A DNA stretch of 64,000 nucleotides from an uncultured Eubacteriales bacterium (GCA_934476085.1 CAKSNE010000006.1:1-64000); one strand, 5' to 3'. Positions 43,407-53,041 are shown, numbered from the stretch's first letter. Notes: generated from the letters alone by a model not told the origin. Program-made: numbers and translations.

Positions 43407-44251
43407 TGTTCTACCTCCTTTGACCTTGTGGCACGAAGTTGTAAAAATGCGATTAGCGCAACGATTACAAAGAATACAACCGCTTTAGCCTGTCCTACGC
43501 CCTGCGTGCCTATACTGCCGTAGAACGATTTATAAATATCAAGCGCTAACATTCTTGTTTGTGAACCCGGAGCACCGTTTGTAAGTGCTAAGTTTTGGTC
43601 GAACATTTTAAATGAATTTGTGAGTGTTAAGAACATACAAATTGTGATTGATGGCATAACCATCGGAATTGTAATTCTAAAAAGTGTTTTTCTAGGTGAA
43701 GCACCGTCAATTGCGGCAGCTTCTGTTAAGTCGCCCGGGATATTTTGAATACCTGCAATATAAATTACCATCATATAACCGATTAACTGCCAGTTATTCA
43801 AAATTACAAGTCCCCAAAAGCCGTAGGTTGCTGACTGTGTAATATCTGTGCCCCAGAGCAAATCCAACACGCCGTTTATAAGCAATTGCCAAATATAGCC
43901 GAGCACGATACCGCCGATTAGATTTGGTAAAAAGAAAACGGAGCGGAAAAGATTTGTTCCTTTTATTGCTCTTGTCAACAACATTGCAAGTGCAAATGAA
44001 ATTACATTTACTGTTATAATCGAAACGATTGTAAAAAGCACCGTAAAGATAAGTGCGTGACCGAATGTACTGCCTGATGAAAAAGCTTTAATGTAGTTAT
44101 CAAACCCTACAAATGTAGCGTTTTCAACTGTGTTAAACTTTGTAAACGAGAGATAAAGTCCCATTACAAAAGGTGCAACAAAGGCAATTATAAATGCAAT
44201 TAATGTTGGCAAAACAAAAATAGGAAAGTATTTTTTTAAGTTTTTGTTCAT
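43403..44251 (-). CDS. Carbohydrate ABC transporter permease (MalF-like)
   Basis: 282 aa, six membrane helices. The EAA loop is LTEAAAIDGASPRKTLFRITIPMVMPS. The N-terminus is short, without the large periplasmic domain of E. coli MalF, as is usual in Firmicutes. It lies downstream of the binding-protein gene across a strong intercistronic hairpin. Confidence 0.94.
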   Translation of the reverse strand: MNKNLKKYFPIFVLPTLIAFIIAFVAPFVMGLYLSFTKFNTVENATFVGFDNYIKAFSSGSTFGHALIFTVLFTIVSIITVNVISFALAMLLTRAIKGTNLFRSVFFLPNLIGGIVLGYIWQLLINGVLDLLWGTDITQSATYGFWGLVILNNWQLIGYMMVIYIAGIQNIPGDLTEAAAIDGASPRKTLFRITIPMVMPSITICMFLTLTNSFKMFDQNLALTNGAPGSQTRMLALDIYKSFYGSIGTQGVGQAKAVVFFVIVALIAFLQLRATRSKEVEQ

Positions 44252-44273
44252 ACTTTTCTCTCCTTTTGGTTAG

Positions 44274-44303
44274 AAAAAGCGCCCTGCCTATTCGGCAGAG
44301 CGC
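44274..44303 (-). repeat. Intra-operon stem-loop after the binding-protein gene
   Basis: On the minus strand GCGCTCTGCC / GGCAGGGCGC with a 5-nt loop, then TTTTTCT. A partial terminator or 3' stabiliser, the usual device giving more binding protein than permease. Confidence 0.75.
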
Positions 44304-44312
44304 CTTTGCCGA

Positions 44313-45668
44313 TTATTCTGCGTTCTGACTTTCGGATTTCCAGTCATCTACAACTTGTTTTTTAACTTGGTCAAATGTTTTTGTACCTTGAACATATTGT
44401 AATAATGCTGAACCGAAATTATCTTTAAATGTTTGTGATGGGAAGAGGGTGAAGTTCCAAGGAACTGATGAGATACCGTCTTTTTCCATCCATTTGCTGA
44501 TTTCTTGAGCTAATGGATCACTTGGTTTTTCGCTGTCTTCAAATGTATCGAACGGAGCGATAAAGCCTAAATCATTAGTTACATATTTTTTACCTGTTTT
44601 GCTTGAATATAACCAGTAAATAAAGTCTTCTGCTGCTTTTTGTTCAGCCTTTGAAGCTTGTGAGTTGATTGAGAAGAAGTTCTCTGTACCGATGCAAAGA
44701 CCTTGTGATTCTTCGCCGTCAACGCCTGTGTAAATAGGTAAATATTTAACGTTTTCAGATTTAACTTTGTTACCTTTTACTTTGCTGATTTGGCTCCAAG
44801 CCCAGTTACCGTTTTGAACCATTGCACATTTTTCAAGAGCAAATTCTGCCATTGAATCGTCAACGATTTTTGTACCGAGTTTTGCTTTATCAACAGTTGA
44901 ATCTGTTGTATAAAGGTCAAAAATGTTTTTAAAGTTATCAGCATATTCAAAAGAAATTTCTTTTGTTTTGTCTGATGTTAAATCAACATTGTTGTTTTTA
45001 AACTCATAGTAGATTGGAAGGTTAGCAAGGTGAGTTTGCCATCTCCAGTCATCACCAGGTTTTAATGATGTGCTTGCAAATACGCCATCAATACCGAGTT
45101 TGTCTTTATTTTTCTGCATATCATCAGCAACTTCTTTTAATTTTTTGAAGTTATTGATTTCATCCATTGATTTATATGATGTTGATTTTGAATCAAGTGC
45201 AAAGTATTTATCCATAATTGCTTGGTTGTAAATAATACCGTAACCTTCAACAACGTAAGGAATACCATAAGCTTTGCCATCAACTGTAACTGCAAGAGAT
45301 TTATCTGTAAGATGTTTGTAAAGCTCTGTGTCAGTTAAATCAGCACAATAATCTTTCCAGTTTGCGTAACCTCTAGGTCCGTTGATTTGGAATAATGTTG
45401 GTGCTTCAGAAGTTGACATTTTAGACATCAAAGTTTGTTCGTAAGTGTTGTTTGCTGCTGTTTCAACAACAACTTTAACGCCTGTTTCTTTTTCATAGTC
45501 TGCAGCGATTTTTTTGTAAACATCTGCAATTTCAGGCTTAAAGTTTAAGTATCTGATTGTTTTTGCAGACTTTTCTTCGCTTTCTTTTTTGTCACCGCAA
45601 GCGGTGAATACTGTAAGTGTGAATAATGCTACAAGTGCAAGTGCTAGGATTTTCTTCAACGATTTCAT
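44313..45668 (-). CDS. Extracellular sugar-binding lipoprotein (MalE-like)
   Basis: 451 aa CUT1 solute-binding protein. The signal peptide ends in the lipobox FTAC, with lipid-anchored Cys at about residue 24. The mature protein has the two-lobe fold; VEGYGIIYNQAIMDKY and FIAPFDTFEDSEKP are typical hinge-near segments. First gene of the locus, with an AGGAGG site. Alpha-glucan specificity is inferred from the operon partners. A LacI-type palindrome lies in its leader. Confidence 0.93.
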   Translation of the reverse strand: MKSLKKILALALVALFTLTVFTACGDKKESEEKSAKTIRYLNFKPEIADVYKKIAADYEKETGVKVVVETAANNTYEQTLMSKMSTSEAPTLFQINGPRGYANWKDYCADLTDTELYKHLTDKSLAVTVDGKAYGIPYVVEGYGIIYNQAIMDKYFALDSKSTSYKSMDEINNFKKLKEVADDMQKNKDKLGIDGVFASTSLKPGDDWRWQTHLANLPIYYEFKNNNVDLTSDKTKEISFEYADNFKNIFDLYTTDSTVDKAKLGTKIVDDSMAEFALEKCAMVQNGNWAWSQISKVKGNKVKSENVKYLPIYTGVDGEESQGLCIGTENFFSINSQASKAEQKAAEDFIYWLYSSKTGKKYVTNDLGFIAPFDTFEDSEKPSDPLAQEISKWMEKDGISSVPWNFTLFPSQTFKDNFGSALLQYVQGTKTFDQVKKQVVDDWKSESQNAE

Positions 45669-45708
45669 TATTTTTTCCTCCTATAAATAAATTCATTAAA
45701 TCGTGCTT

Positions 45709-45764
45709 GTTGGAAACGTTTCCAACCGCATCTATAATATAACACAAAGATCGCCGTTTTGCAA
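45709..45764 (-). promoter_or_regulatory. Promoter and perfect palindromic operator of the glucan operon
   Basis: Minus strand TTGCAA (45759-45764), 17-bp spacer, TATATT (45736-45741). GTTGGAAACGTTTCCAAC (45709-45726) is an 18-bp perfect palindrome with the CG centre of LacI/CcpA-family sites, placed 9 bp downstream of the -10 where bound repressor would block transcription. Confidence 0.85.
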
Positions 45765-45874
45765 TCCCTATTTTATGCAAAAATGTAATTTCGTTAGAAT
45801 AGTATAAATATAGCTTTACTTTTTTGTGCATATTTAACAAAAGAACATTTAGTATTAAATTATGGACTATTTAA

Positions 45875-45903
45875 TTGATTTTATTTAGTTTATGTGATAA
45901 TAT
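45875..45903 (+). promoter_or_regulatory. Promoter of DUF624 gene
   Basis: TTGATT (45875-45880), 17-bp spacer, TAATAT (45898-45903). No copy of the palindrome is near it. Confidence 0.5.
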
Positions 45904-45948
45904 AAAGTTAAATAAACATTAAATAAAAACCGAAAGGAATTAAAAACA

Positions 45949-46581
45949 ATGCCTTTGCTTGATTTTAACAGAACCGTACCTTATAAGAAAAAAGAAGGTA
46001 TTTTAGGTTATTTTCAAATTATTTTTCATAATTTTTTTGATCTTGTGCTGCTAAATATAATCTTTGTATTTACTTCCCTGCCGATTTTCACAATTGGCGC
46101 ATCATATACATCATTTATTGCGGTTTGCAATAAATATGCGGAAGATGAAAACGTTTACCCGATAAAAGAATATTTTAGTTGTTTTAAAAAGAATTTTCTA
46201 AAAACAACTCTTTATGGAATTATTTTTACCCTGGCAATTGTTATTATTAGTTTCTCTATGGTTTTTTATTTAAATTTAGGTAAAGAAATATTTGTATTTT
46301 ACTTTTTATCAGCGGTTTCGCTTATTTGTTTGTTAATAGTTTTAATGATTGGCGGATGGTTTTTCCCTTGTCTTTCAAAAAGCTATGACAGTTTTAAAAA
46401 TTTGATTGTAAAATCTTTTGTTTTAACAATTTCAAATATTAAAAAGAGTCTTTTGTTTTTATTAGTTGTTTTAGTTTGTGCATTTTTAATTTTCGCATTT
46501 TTCCCTTATAGTGTGCCGTTTATTTTCATTTTTCCAATAATGTTAATCGCTCTTGCATCAAGCTGCATTTCTGTTAAATAA
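45949..46581 (+). CDS. DUF624 (YesL-like) membrane protein
   Basis: 210 aa with about five membrane segments; the N-terminal GYFQIIFHNFFDLVLLNIIFV and TIGASYTSF match the YesL/DUF624 family. Members lie next to CUT1 sugar transporters in many Firmicutes. Their molecular role is not known. It is divergent from the binding-protein operon and ends in a strong terminator. Confidence 0.8.
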   Translation: MPLLDFNRTVPYKKKEGILGYFQIIFHNFFDLVLLNIIFVFTSLPIFTIGASYTSFIAVCNKYAEDENVYPIKEYFSCFKKNFLKTTLYGIIFTLAIVIISFSMVFYLNLGKEIFVFYFLSAVSLICLLIVLMIGGWFFPCLSKSYDSFKNLIVKSFVLTISNIKKSLLFLLVVLVCAFLIFAFFPYSVPFIFIFPIMLIALASSCISVK

Positions 46582-46619
46582 AAAAACCGGTTTCTAGTTT
46601 TTCTAGAAACCGGTTTTTT
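46580..46619. terminator. Bidirectional terminator between DUF624 gene and atpC
   Basis: Perfect stem AAAAAACCGGTTTCTAG / CTAGAAACCGGTTTTTT between convergent genes. Confidence 0.95.
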
Positions 46620-46623
46620 GAAA

Positions 46624-47037
46624 TTATATTTTATTATATTTTTTCTTAAGTTTAAGTCGTTCCATAGCACGAGCGAGTGAAGCAGTAGAATGGTAATATT
46701 CTCTCATACTCTGTCGTTGACGAAGCTCTTCTCTTGCACGCTCCATAGCTTCTTTAGCACGCTTAATATCAATGTCTTCAGGTTTTTCACAACTAATAAC
46801 AATAATCGTCGCTTCGCCGTCAATCATTTCTATAAAGCCAGAACCTACAAAAGCATGAATCGGCTCGCCATCTTCAACTTTTATACACATTTCGCCCGAT
46901 ACAATAGCCATAACTGTATCTTCATGGCCAGGTAAAATACCTTTAGAACCATCTTTCAAGGGAATAGTAAGCGAAACACACTCGCCGTCAAAAAACACTT
47001 TGTCGCAAGCAACAACTTTTAAATAAAATGTTTTCAT
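46624..47037 (-). CDS. atpC: ATP synthase epsilon subunit
   Basis: 137 aa, F1 central-stalk subunit. The N-terminal beta-sandwich has the conserved G-I-L-P-G-H-E-D segment, followed by the two-helix C-terminus (KRAKEAMERAREELRQR) that can inhibit ATP hydrolysis. Last gene of the atpBEFHAGDC operon. Confidence 0.95.
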   Translation of the reverse strand: MKTFYLKVVACDKVFFDGECVSLTIPLKDGSKGILPGHEDTVMAIVSGEMCIKVEDGEPIHAFVGSGFIEMIDGEATIIVISCEKPEDIDIKRAKEAMERAREELRQRQSMREYYHSTASLARAMERLKLKKKYNKI

Positions 47038-47061
47038 AAATTAACTCCCTTTCTTTTAAAA

Positions 47062-48450
47062 TTATTTTTTATTTGCATTAGCAAGTACATCGTCAATAGT
47101 ACCGCACATAAAGAATGCTGATTCAGGAACATCATCAAGTTCGCCATCAATAATCATTTTAAAGCCTCTGATTGTTTCGCTTAACGGAACATAAACGCCC
47201 TGTCTGCCACTAAATGTAGCAGCAACAAAGAATGGCTGTGATAAAAATCTCTGAATTTTTCTTGCTCTTTGAACAACAAGTTTATCATCATCCGATAATT
47301 CTTCCATACCTAGAATTGCAATAATATCTTGTAATTCTTTATATTTCTGTAAATGCTCTTCAACTCTGCGGGCAACGCTGTAATGCTCTTTACCAACAAT
47401 ATCTTCTTCAAGAATTCTGGAAGAAGATTCAAGTGGGTCAACCGCAGGATAAATACCTTGAGCAACTATTTTACGAGATAAAACCGTAGTTGCATCAAGA
47501 TGGGCGAATGTTGTTGCAGGAGCAGGGTCAGTAAGGTCATCGGCAGGAACATAAACAGCCTGAACAGATGTAATAGAACCCTCTTTTGTAGAAGCAATAC
47601 GCTCTTGCAATTCACCAAGTTCAGTAGCAAGAGTTGGCTGATAACCAACCGCAGAAGGCATTCTTCCAAGCAACGCAGAAACTTCAGAGCCGGCCTGAAC
47701 AAAACGGAAGATATTATCAATAAATAACAATACATCCTGATGTTCAACATCTCTGAAATACTCAGCCATAGTAAGACCTGTTTCAGCAACTCTCATACGA
47801 GCTCCAGGAGGCTCGTTCATCTGACCGAACACAAGCGCAGTTTTATCAATAACGCCTGAATCTTTCATTTCGTGCCATAAGTCGTTACCCTCACGAGAAC
47901 GCTCTCCGACACCTGTAAAAATAGAATAGCCGCCATGTTGAGTAGCAATATTATGAATAAGCTCTTGAATAAGTACGGTTTTACCAACACCGGCACCGCC
48001 GAAAAGACCGATTTTACCGCCTTTTGCATAAGGTGTTAAAAGATCGATAACCTTAATACCTGTTTCAAGAATTTCAACATTAGGGCTTTGGTCTGCAAAT
48101 GATGGAGGGTCACGATGAATAGACCATTTTGTACCCGAAGACAAATCAGCACCGCCGTCAAGAGTTTGACCGGTTACATTAAAAAGTCTTCCTAAAGTTT
48201 TTGCACCAACAGGAACTTTAATAGCATCGCCTGTTGCAGTAACTTCCATACCTTTATAAAGGCCATCGCTGGAAGTAAGCATTATACAACGGACTACATT
48301 GTTACCAAGATGCTGAGAAACTTCCATAGTACACTCTTTACCGTCATTATCAACGATAAGCGCATCTTTGATTTTCGGCAATTTATCGCCTGAAAATTCA
48401 ACGTCAACAACAGGACCGCTGATTTGAACTATTTTTCCTATATTGTCCAT
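47062..48450 (-). CDS. atpD: ATP synthase beta subunit
   Basis: 462 aa catalytic F1 subunit. Walker A is GGAGVGKTVLI, the catalytic Glu is in GVGERSREG, Walker B is LLFIDNIFRF, and the DELSEED-region counterpart is LGMEELSDDD. Full family length. GAGG-type ribosome site. Confidence 0.98.
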   Translation of the reverse strand: MDNIGKIVQISGPVVDVEFSGDKLPKIKDALIVDNDGKECTMEVSQHLGNNVVRCIMLTSSDGLYKGMEVTATGDAIKVPVGAKTLGRLFNVTGQTLDGGADLSSGTKWSIHRDPPSFADQSPNVEILETGIKVIDLLTPYAKGGKIGLFGGAGVGKTVLIQELIHNIATQHGGYSIFTGVGERSREGNDLWHEMKDSGVIDKTALVFGQMNEPPGARMRVAETGLTMAEYFRDVEHQDVLLFIDNIFRFVQAGSEVSALLGRMPSAVGYQPTLATELGELQERIASTKEGSITSVQAVYVPADDLTDPAPATTFAHLDATTVLSRKIVAQGIYPAVDPLESSSRILEEDIVGKEHYSVARRVEEHLQKYKELQDIIAILGMEELSDDDKLVVQRARKIQRFLSQPFFVAATFSGRQGVYVPLSETIRGFKMIIDGELDDVPESAFFMCGTIDDVLANANKK

Positions 48451-48464
48451 CGAATTTAACCTCC

Positions 48465-49355
48465 TTAACCCTCATTATTTTTAAGTGCGTTAGCACCGCT
48501 GACTATCTCGGTAATTTCTTGAGTAATAGCCGCCTGCCTAGCACGGTTATAATCAATATTAAGCTCTTTTATCATATCTTTAGCCGCATCAGTAGCATTG
48601 CTCATTGCCATCATACGAGCATTATTCTCAGTACAGTAAGCTTCAACCAATGCACTGTAAATAAAACCGCTTAAATAGTTAGGCACAATCTGATTTATAA
48701 CAGATTCAGGATCAGGATAAAGAACAACGCTTTGTCTGTAAGCTGTATCGTCTTTATTAATAACAGATGTTTCAAGCGGCAATAGACGCTCTATGCCTGC
48801 TTCTTCCTGTCCATGATCGGTAGCCTTTGTATAAATGATATAAATTTCATCGACTTTTTCAGTTAAGTAATACTCAATAAGACGCTCGGAAATTGCTCTC
48901 GCTCTGTTTACAGAAGGATTTTGTGCTGTAAATCGGAACATTTCATCAATCGGAATTTTCTTTTTCTGAAAATAGCGTCTTCCTACTTCGCCGACAACAA
49001 ACAACATATTTGTTTTATCATTTTTTATTTTTTCTTCAGCGAGTTTTATAATATTATGGTTATAAGAACTTGCCAAACCCTTATCAGCCGTTACAACAAT
49101 ATAAGCTTCTGTTCGTTCTTCTTTGCCTAAATATTCTCTTTTATCAAAATACTTATTAGTAAGCTCTTTATCATCAATACTATTAAGCATTTTTGATAAT
49201 GCAGATTTCATTGTTTCAAAAAACGGCTTTGTTTTTTCAAGTTCTCTTCTGGCCTTTTTTACCTTTGCCGATGAAATCATATACATAGCATTGGTAATTT
49301 TCATAGTATCTTTAATACTATTTATGCGGCCTAAAATTTCTCTTGAATTAGTCAT
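48465..49355 (-). CDS. atpG: ATP synthase gamma subunit
   Basis: 296 aa rotor subunit. Long N- and C-terminal helices (ILGRINSIKDTMKITNAMYMISSAK; RARQAAITQEITEIVSGANAL) form the coiled coil, and TADKGLASSYN is the conserved Rossmann-domain motif. The first codons overlap the end of atpA by 8 bases. Confidence 0.97.
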   Translation of the reverse strand: MTNSREILGRINSIKDTMKITNAMYMISSAKVKKARRELEKTKPFFETMKSALSKMLNSIDDKELTNKYFDKREYLGKEERTEAYIVVTADKGLASSYNHNIIKLAEEKIKNDKTNMLFVVGEVGRRYFQKKKIPIDEMFRFTAQNPSVNRARAISERLIEYYLTEKVDEIYIIYTKATDHGQEEAGIERLLPLETSVINKDDTAYRQSVVLYPDPESVINQIVPNYLSGFIYSALVEAYCTENNARMMAMSNATDAAKDMIKELNIDYNRARQAAITQEITEIVSGANALKNNEG

Positions 49356-50862
49356 TCTTAAGACCGCCTTTATACTCTTTTGTTGCTTTTACAACTCGGC
49401 TTATAATACTTTCATTAACGGTCTGTTCTTTATTAATTGTTTCTTCAATTTCAGGGTGTTTTTCTTTAATAAATTCAACCAAATCAGTTATAAATGATTT
49501 AATCTTTGACGGTTCAACATCTAAAAGCAACTTATTAGTTGCAATAATAAGCATTAACACCTGATCCATTGTAGAAAGCGGAGCACATAATGGCTGTTTA
49601 AGGATTTCCATAAGTCCTTTACCATAAGTTAACTGCTCTTTTGTATCTTCATCAAGGTCAGAACTAAATTGAGAGAATACCTCAATTTCTCTATACTGAG
49701 CCAAATCAATACGAAGTGAGCCGGCAGCCTTTTTCATAGCTTTTGTTTGTGCGTCACCACCAACACGGGATACCGACAAACCTACATTTACCGCAGGACG
49801 CATACCCGAGAAGAACAAGTCACTCTCAAGATAAATCTGACCGTCAGTGATAGAAATAACGTTTGTAGGAATATAAGCCGAAACATCTCCGGCTTGTGTT
49901 TCGATAATAGGTAATGCAGTAATAGAACCGCCGCCGAGTTCATCAGATAATTTACTTGAACGCTCAAGCAATCTTGAATGAAGATAGAATACATCGCCAG
50001 GGTAAGCCTCTCGTCCCGGAGAACGACCTAACAAAAGTGACAATGCTCTGTAAGCGACAGCATGTTTTGAAAGATCATCATAAACAATCAAAACATCTTT
50101 GCCCTTATACATAAAATACTCTGCCATTGCTGTTGCAGAATAAGGTGAAATATATTGTAATGATGCCGGTTCTGATGCAGTTGAACAAACAACAATTGTA
50201 TAATCAAGCGCACCGAATTTCTTAAGAGTATTTACAATTTTAGCAACGCTTGAAGCCTTTTGACCGATTGCGTTGTAAATACAAATAACATCTTTACCTT
50301 TTTGATTTAAAATAGTATCTATTGCAATTGAAGTTTTACCGGTTTGTCTGTCACCGATGATAAGCTCACGCTGACCTTTACCGATCGGGAACATAGAGTC
50401 AATAGCCAAAATACCTGTATTAAGCGGCTGATTTACCGATTTTCTTTCAGGAATACTTGGAGCTTCACATTCAACAGGGCGATAATCATCAGACTTGATT
50501 TCACCGAGTCCGTCGATAGGTTCGCCAAGCGGATTAATAATTCTGCCGATAAAATTATCACCAACAGGAATACCTGCTCGTTTTTTGGTTCTGTAAACTC
50601 TATCGCTTTCAGAAACTTCTGTATCACTACCGAAAAGGATGCAACCGATTTCGGTTTTGCCGATATTTTGAACCATACCTTTAACGCCACTTTCAAAAGT
50701 AACGATTTCGCCGTACATTACGCTATTCATACCATAAACAGTAGCAATACCATCGCCGACATGGGTAACAGTTCCTATCTCTTCATTTTTTATCTCAAAA
50801 TCGAAATTATCAATTTCTTCTTTCAAAATCGAAATAATTTGATCTGAATTGATAATACTCAA
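49348..50862 (-). CDS. atpA: ATP synthase alpha subunit
   Basis: 504 aa regulatory F1 subunit. Walker A is GDRQTGKTSIA; signature PAVNVGLSVSRVGG lies near residue 365. Complete relative to the family. Confidence 0.98.
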   Translation of the reverse strand: MSIINSDQIISILKEEIDNFDFEIKNEEIGTVTHVGDGIATVYGMNSVMYGEIVTFESGVKGMVQNIGKTEIGCILFGSDTEVSESDRVYRTKKRAGIPVGDNFIGRIINPLGEPIDGLGEIKSDDYRPVECEAPSIPERKSVNQPLNTGILAIDSMFPIGKGQRELIIGDRQTGKTSIAIDTILNQKGKDVICIYNAIGQKASSVAKIVNTLKKFGALDYTIVVCSTASEPASLQYISPYSATAMAEYFMYKGKDVLIVYDDLSKHAVAYRALSLLLGRSPGREAYPGDVFYLHSRLLERSSKLSDELGGGSITALPIIETQAGDVSAYIPTNVISITDGQIYLESDLFFSGMRPAVNVGLSVSRVGGDAQTKAMKKAAGSLRIDLAQYREIEVFSQFSSDLDEDTKEQLTYGKGLMEILKQPLCAPLSTMDQVLMLIIATNKLLLDVEPSKIKSFITDLVEFIKEKHPEIEETINKEQTVNESIISRVVKATKEYKGGLKND

Positions 50863-50877
50863 CTAAACTCACATCCT

Positions 50878-51372
50878 TTACAGTCTTTCTTTTAAAGCTT
50901 TGAGCTTATTTTTATAGCTCATATCGTAAACATTGTCGCCTACCATAATGATAAAACCGCCGATAAGCGATTCATCTTTGATATATTTAACCGAAACGCT
51001 TTCGACATCGTATTTTTTCTTGATAAAATCGGCAATTTTTTGTTTTCGCTCTTCATCAGGCTCAAAAACACAAAAAACTTTTGCACGCAATGAATGAGCC
51101 TCTTCAGAAGCAAATTCACGATAACATTTCATAATATCCGATAAAATATCAAATTTTTCATTATTGATAAGCAACGCCAAAAAGCCCCATACAGATTTAT
51201 CAAAAATCCTTTTCATAGCTCCGATTTTTTGCTCTTTTTTAACAGCCGGGCTATTTAAAATTCCGACCAGATTAGGATTTTCTTTTATAATCTTATAAGC
51301 TTCTTCGACTTTTTCTTTTGAAACTTTTGATTCAAAAAGTGCTTTTGCATAATTAATCGCCGTTACGGTCAT
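50878..51372 (-). CDS. atpH: ATP synthase delta subunit
   Basis: 164 aa peripheral-stalk subunit. An N-terminal helical bundle (INYAKALFESKVSKE) is followed by the conserved C-terminal ESLIGGFIIMVGDNVYDMSYKNKL. The start overlaps the end of atpF by about 20 bases; an ATG six codons upstream is possible but gives no better site. Confidence 0.93.
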   Translation of the reverse strand: MTVTAINYAKALFESKVSKEKVEEAYKIIKENPNLVGILNSPAVKKEQKIGAMKRIFDKSVWGFLALLINNEKFDILSDIMKCYREFASEEAHSLRAKVFCVFEPDEERKQKIADFIKKKYDVESVSVKYIKDESLIGGFIIMVGDNVYDMSYKNKLKALKERL

Positions 51373-51883
51373 CTTTATCACCGACCTCATTTAAAAATTC
51401 ATCGTAAACTTCCTGAACATCGGCACTGTCAACTTTTTTAGAAATAACCTTTTGCGCCATTTGAGTTGCCAAGTCAACGATATCAGATTTAGCCTCTTTA
51501 AGTGCATGCTCTTTTTCAAGTTCAATTGATTTATGGGCATCGGAAATAAGCCTTTCGGACTCGTTTTGAGCCGAAACGACGATTTTCTCATATTTTTTGT
51601 GAGCGTCGGCTTTTGCATTTTTAATAATCTGCTCCGACTCCTCATTGACTTTACTTAATGAATCTTCATAAGTATATTTCATTTGCATAGCTTCATCATG
51701 AGCCTTTTTTGTTTCAGCATTGATTTTATCAAGCTTTGCTTGACGTTGATCAAGAATTTTTAAAATCGGTCCAAAAAGAAACTTTTTCAACAAAAAGTAA
51801 AAAACAATAAGGTTGATAACTACAGCCACAATGTTCCAAATATCAAAACTTAAAACATCAGGGCTTGCTTCTAACATAATCAT
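51353..51883 (-). CDS. atpF: ATP synthase b subunit
   Basis: 176 aa. One N-terminal membrane helix (about 16-38) is followed by LLKKFLFGPILKILDQRQAK and a long charged coiled coil forming the peripheral stalk. Starts at MIM; either Met may be used. Confidence 0.95.
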   Translation of the reverse strand: MIMLEASPDVLSFDIWNIVAVVINLIVFYFLLKKFLFGPILKILDQRQAKLDKINAETKKAHDEAMQMKYTYEDSLSKVNEESEQIIKNAKADAHKKYEKIVVSAQNESERLISDAHKSIELEKEHALKEAKSDIVDLATQMAQKVISKKVDSADVQEVYDEFLNEVGDKDDRNGD

Positions 51884-51916
51884 TAAAAATCCCTGCTTTT
51901 CCTAATAGTTTTTAAA

Positions 51917-52129
51917 TTAACCAAGCAAGAGAATAAGCAATGCAATTACAAAGCCATAAATAGCGGTAGCCTCTGCCAATGCACAACCAACAAGCAATAC
52001 TTTCATAATTTTTGAATCTGCTTCCGGCTGTCTAGCAACTGCCTCTACTGCTTTACCTGTTGCAACTGTGATACCGAAACCGGCAAGAACGCCTGCCATA
52101 ACTGCTAACGCTGATGCAATAACTGTCAT
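51917..52129 (-). CDS. atpE: ATP synthase c subunit
   Basis: 70 aa hairpin of two membrane helices joined by the polar loop ARQPEA. The ion-carrying carboxylate is Glu53. The Gln that helps bind Na+ in Ilyobacter (Q32) is Ile20 here, and the Ser after the Glu is Ala54. The ring is therefore inferred to be proton-coupled, despite Thr55. Confidence 0.96.
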   Translation of the reverse strand: MTVIASALAVMAGVLAGFGITVATGKAVEAVARQPEADSKIMKVLLVGCALAEATAIYGFVIALLILLLG

Positions 52130-52175
52130 TTTAATAATCTCCTTTTTTGAAAAAAATTATATTTTAATAAAGTCA

Positions 52176-52874
52176 TTACTCAATGGCTTCATTAATAAAC
52201 AATGATGTTAAGAAAATAAATACATAAGCCTGAATTAATCCATCAAAAATATCAAAATAAAGGCTGAAAAATGTAGGTGCGATAAACGGACAAACCGCTT
52301 TTAGCATTTCCATAATAATAAATGCACCTAAAACATTACCGAAAAGTCGCATACAAAGCGAAGTTGGTCTGATAGCAAGTTCCATTATATTAATAGGTGT
52401 AACAATAGCAACCGGCTCGGTAAAACTTTTTATCCAACCTTTAACGCCTTTGATTACAATACCTGAAACCTGAATTAAAACAATTGCCGCTAAAGCCAAT
52501 CCTGCGGTAACATTCATATCTTTTGTAGGAGGTTTTAAACCAAAAAGTCCGATAATATTACAACTTCCTATAAAAATAGCAATAGTCATCATAAAAGGAA
52601 CAAATCTTTTTCCTTTTTCACCGATTAAATCAACAAAAAAGTCTCTTAACCAGCCGATACATATTTCTAATATATGCTGCTTTTTGCTTATCTCACCGTC
52701 GACTTTTAAGTTTCTGACTAAAATAATCGAAAGCAAAGTAAATACTGCCATTATAATCCAAGTAACAACAACTGATTCTTTAATAGGTATATCAAACCAA
52801 GGTGTGTGAATAGTAAACGCGACAGCGCAGTTCATCTGTTCACAAAGTTCGCTTACAAAGCTTTCAACTGTCAT
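52176..52874 (-). CDS. atpB: ATP synthase a subunit
   Basis: 232 aa ion-channel subunit with five to six membrane helices. The essential Arg lies in ELAIRPTSLCMRLFGNVLGA. The ATG giving MTVESF follows AAAGGGAAGTGAG and is preferred over the GTG three codons upstream. First gene of the operon; no atpI is present. Confidence 0.95.
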   Translation of the reverse strand: MTVESFVSELCEQMNCAVAFTIHTPWFDIPIKESVVVTWIIMAVFTLLSIILVRNLKVDGEISKKQHILEICIGWLRDFFVDLIGEKGKRFVPFMMTIAIFIGSCNIIGLFGLKPPTKDMNVTAGLALAAIVLIQVSGIVIKGVKGWIKSFTEPVAIVTPINIMELAIRPTSLCMRLFGNVLGAFIIMEMLKAVCPFIAPTFFSLYFDIFDGLIQAYVFIFLTSLFINEAIE

Positions 52875-52938
52875 TATTCTCACTTCCCTTTCACGATATT
52901 TCTATTAACATTTTTATGATATTATTTAATGATTTTGT

Positions 52939-52967
52939 ATTATAATACTTTTATTTTTCAATGTCAA
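52939..52967 (-). promoter_or_regulatory. ATP synthase operon promoter
   Basis: Perfect consensus on the minus strand: TTGACA (52962-52967), 17-bp spacer, TATAAT (52939-52944). Confidence 0.9.
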
Positions 52968-53001
52968 TAAAGGTTACAATTTTTTAATATTTATGCAAAA
53001 A

Positions 53002-53024
53002 AAACGCAAATACGCTTAATTATT
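53002..53024. repeat. Inverted repeat ATACGC/GCGTAT upstream of the atp promoter
   Basis: ATACGC-N8-GCGTAT between the pseudo-P-ATPase terminator and the atp promoter. On the minus strand it is followed after four bases by a run of Ts, so it may be a second, weaker terminator. Confidence 0.35.
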
Positions 53025-53041
53025 GCGTATATTATGCACAT

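Noticed and set aside
45592..45840. 82-codon minus-strand frame across the binding-protein promoter
   Set aside because: It covers the promoter and operator and overlaps the signal peptide region in another frame.
50344..50847. 167-codon frame antisense to atpA
   Set aside because: Antisense shadow of an intact, highly conserved gene.
51917..52129. Sodium-type ATP synthase c ring
   Set aside because: The Gln of the Na+ site is Ile20 and the Ser after the Glu is Ala54; only the following Thr is kept.
53002..53024. Small RNA gene between the pseudo-ATPase and atp promoter
   Set aside because: Only a short inverted repeat; no separate promoter and terminator pair was seen.
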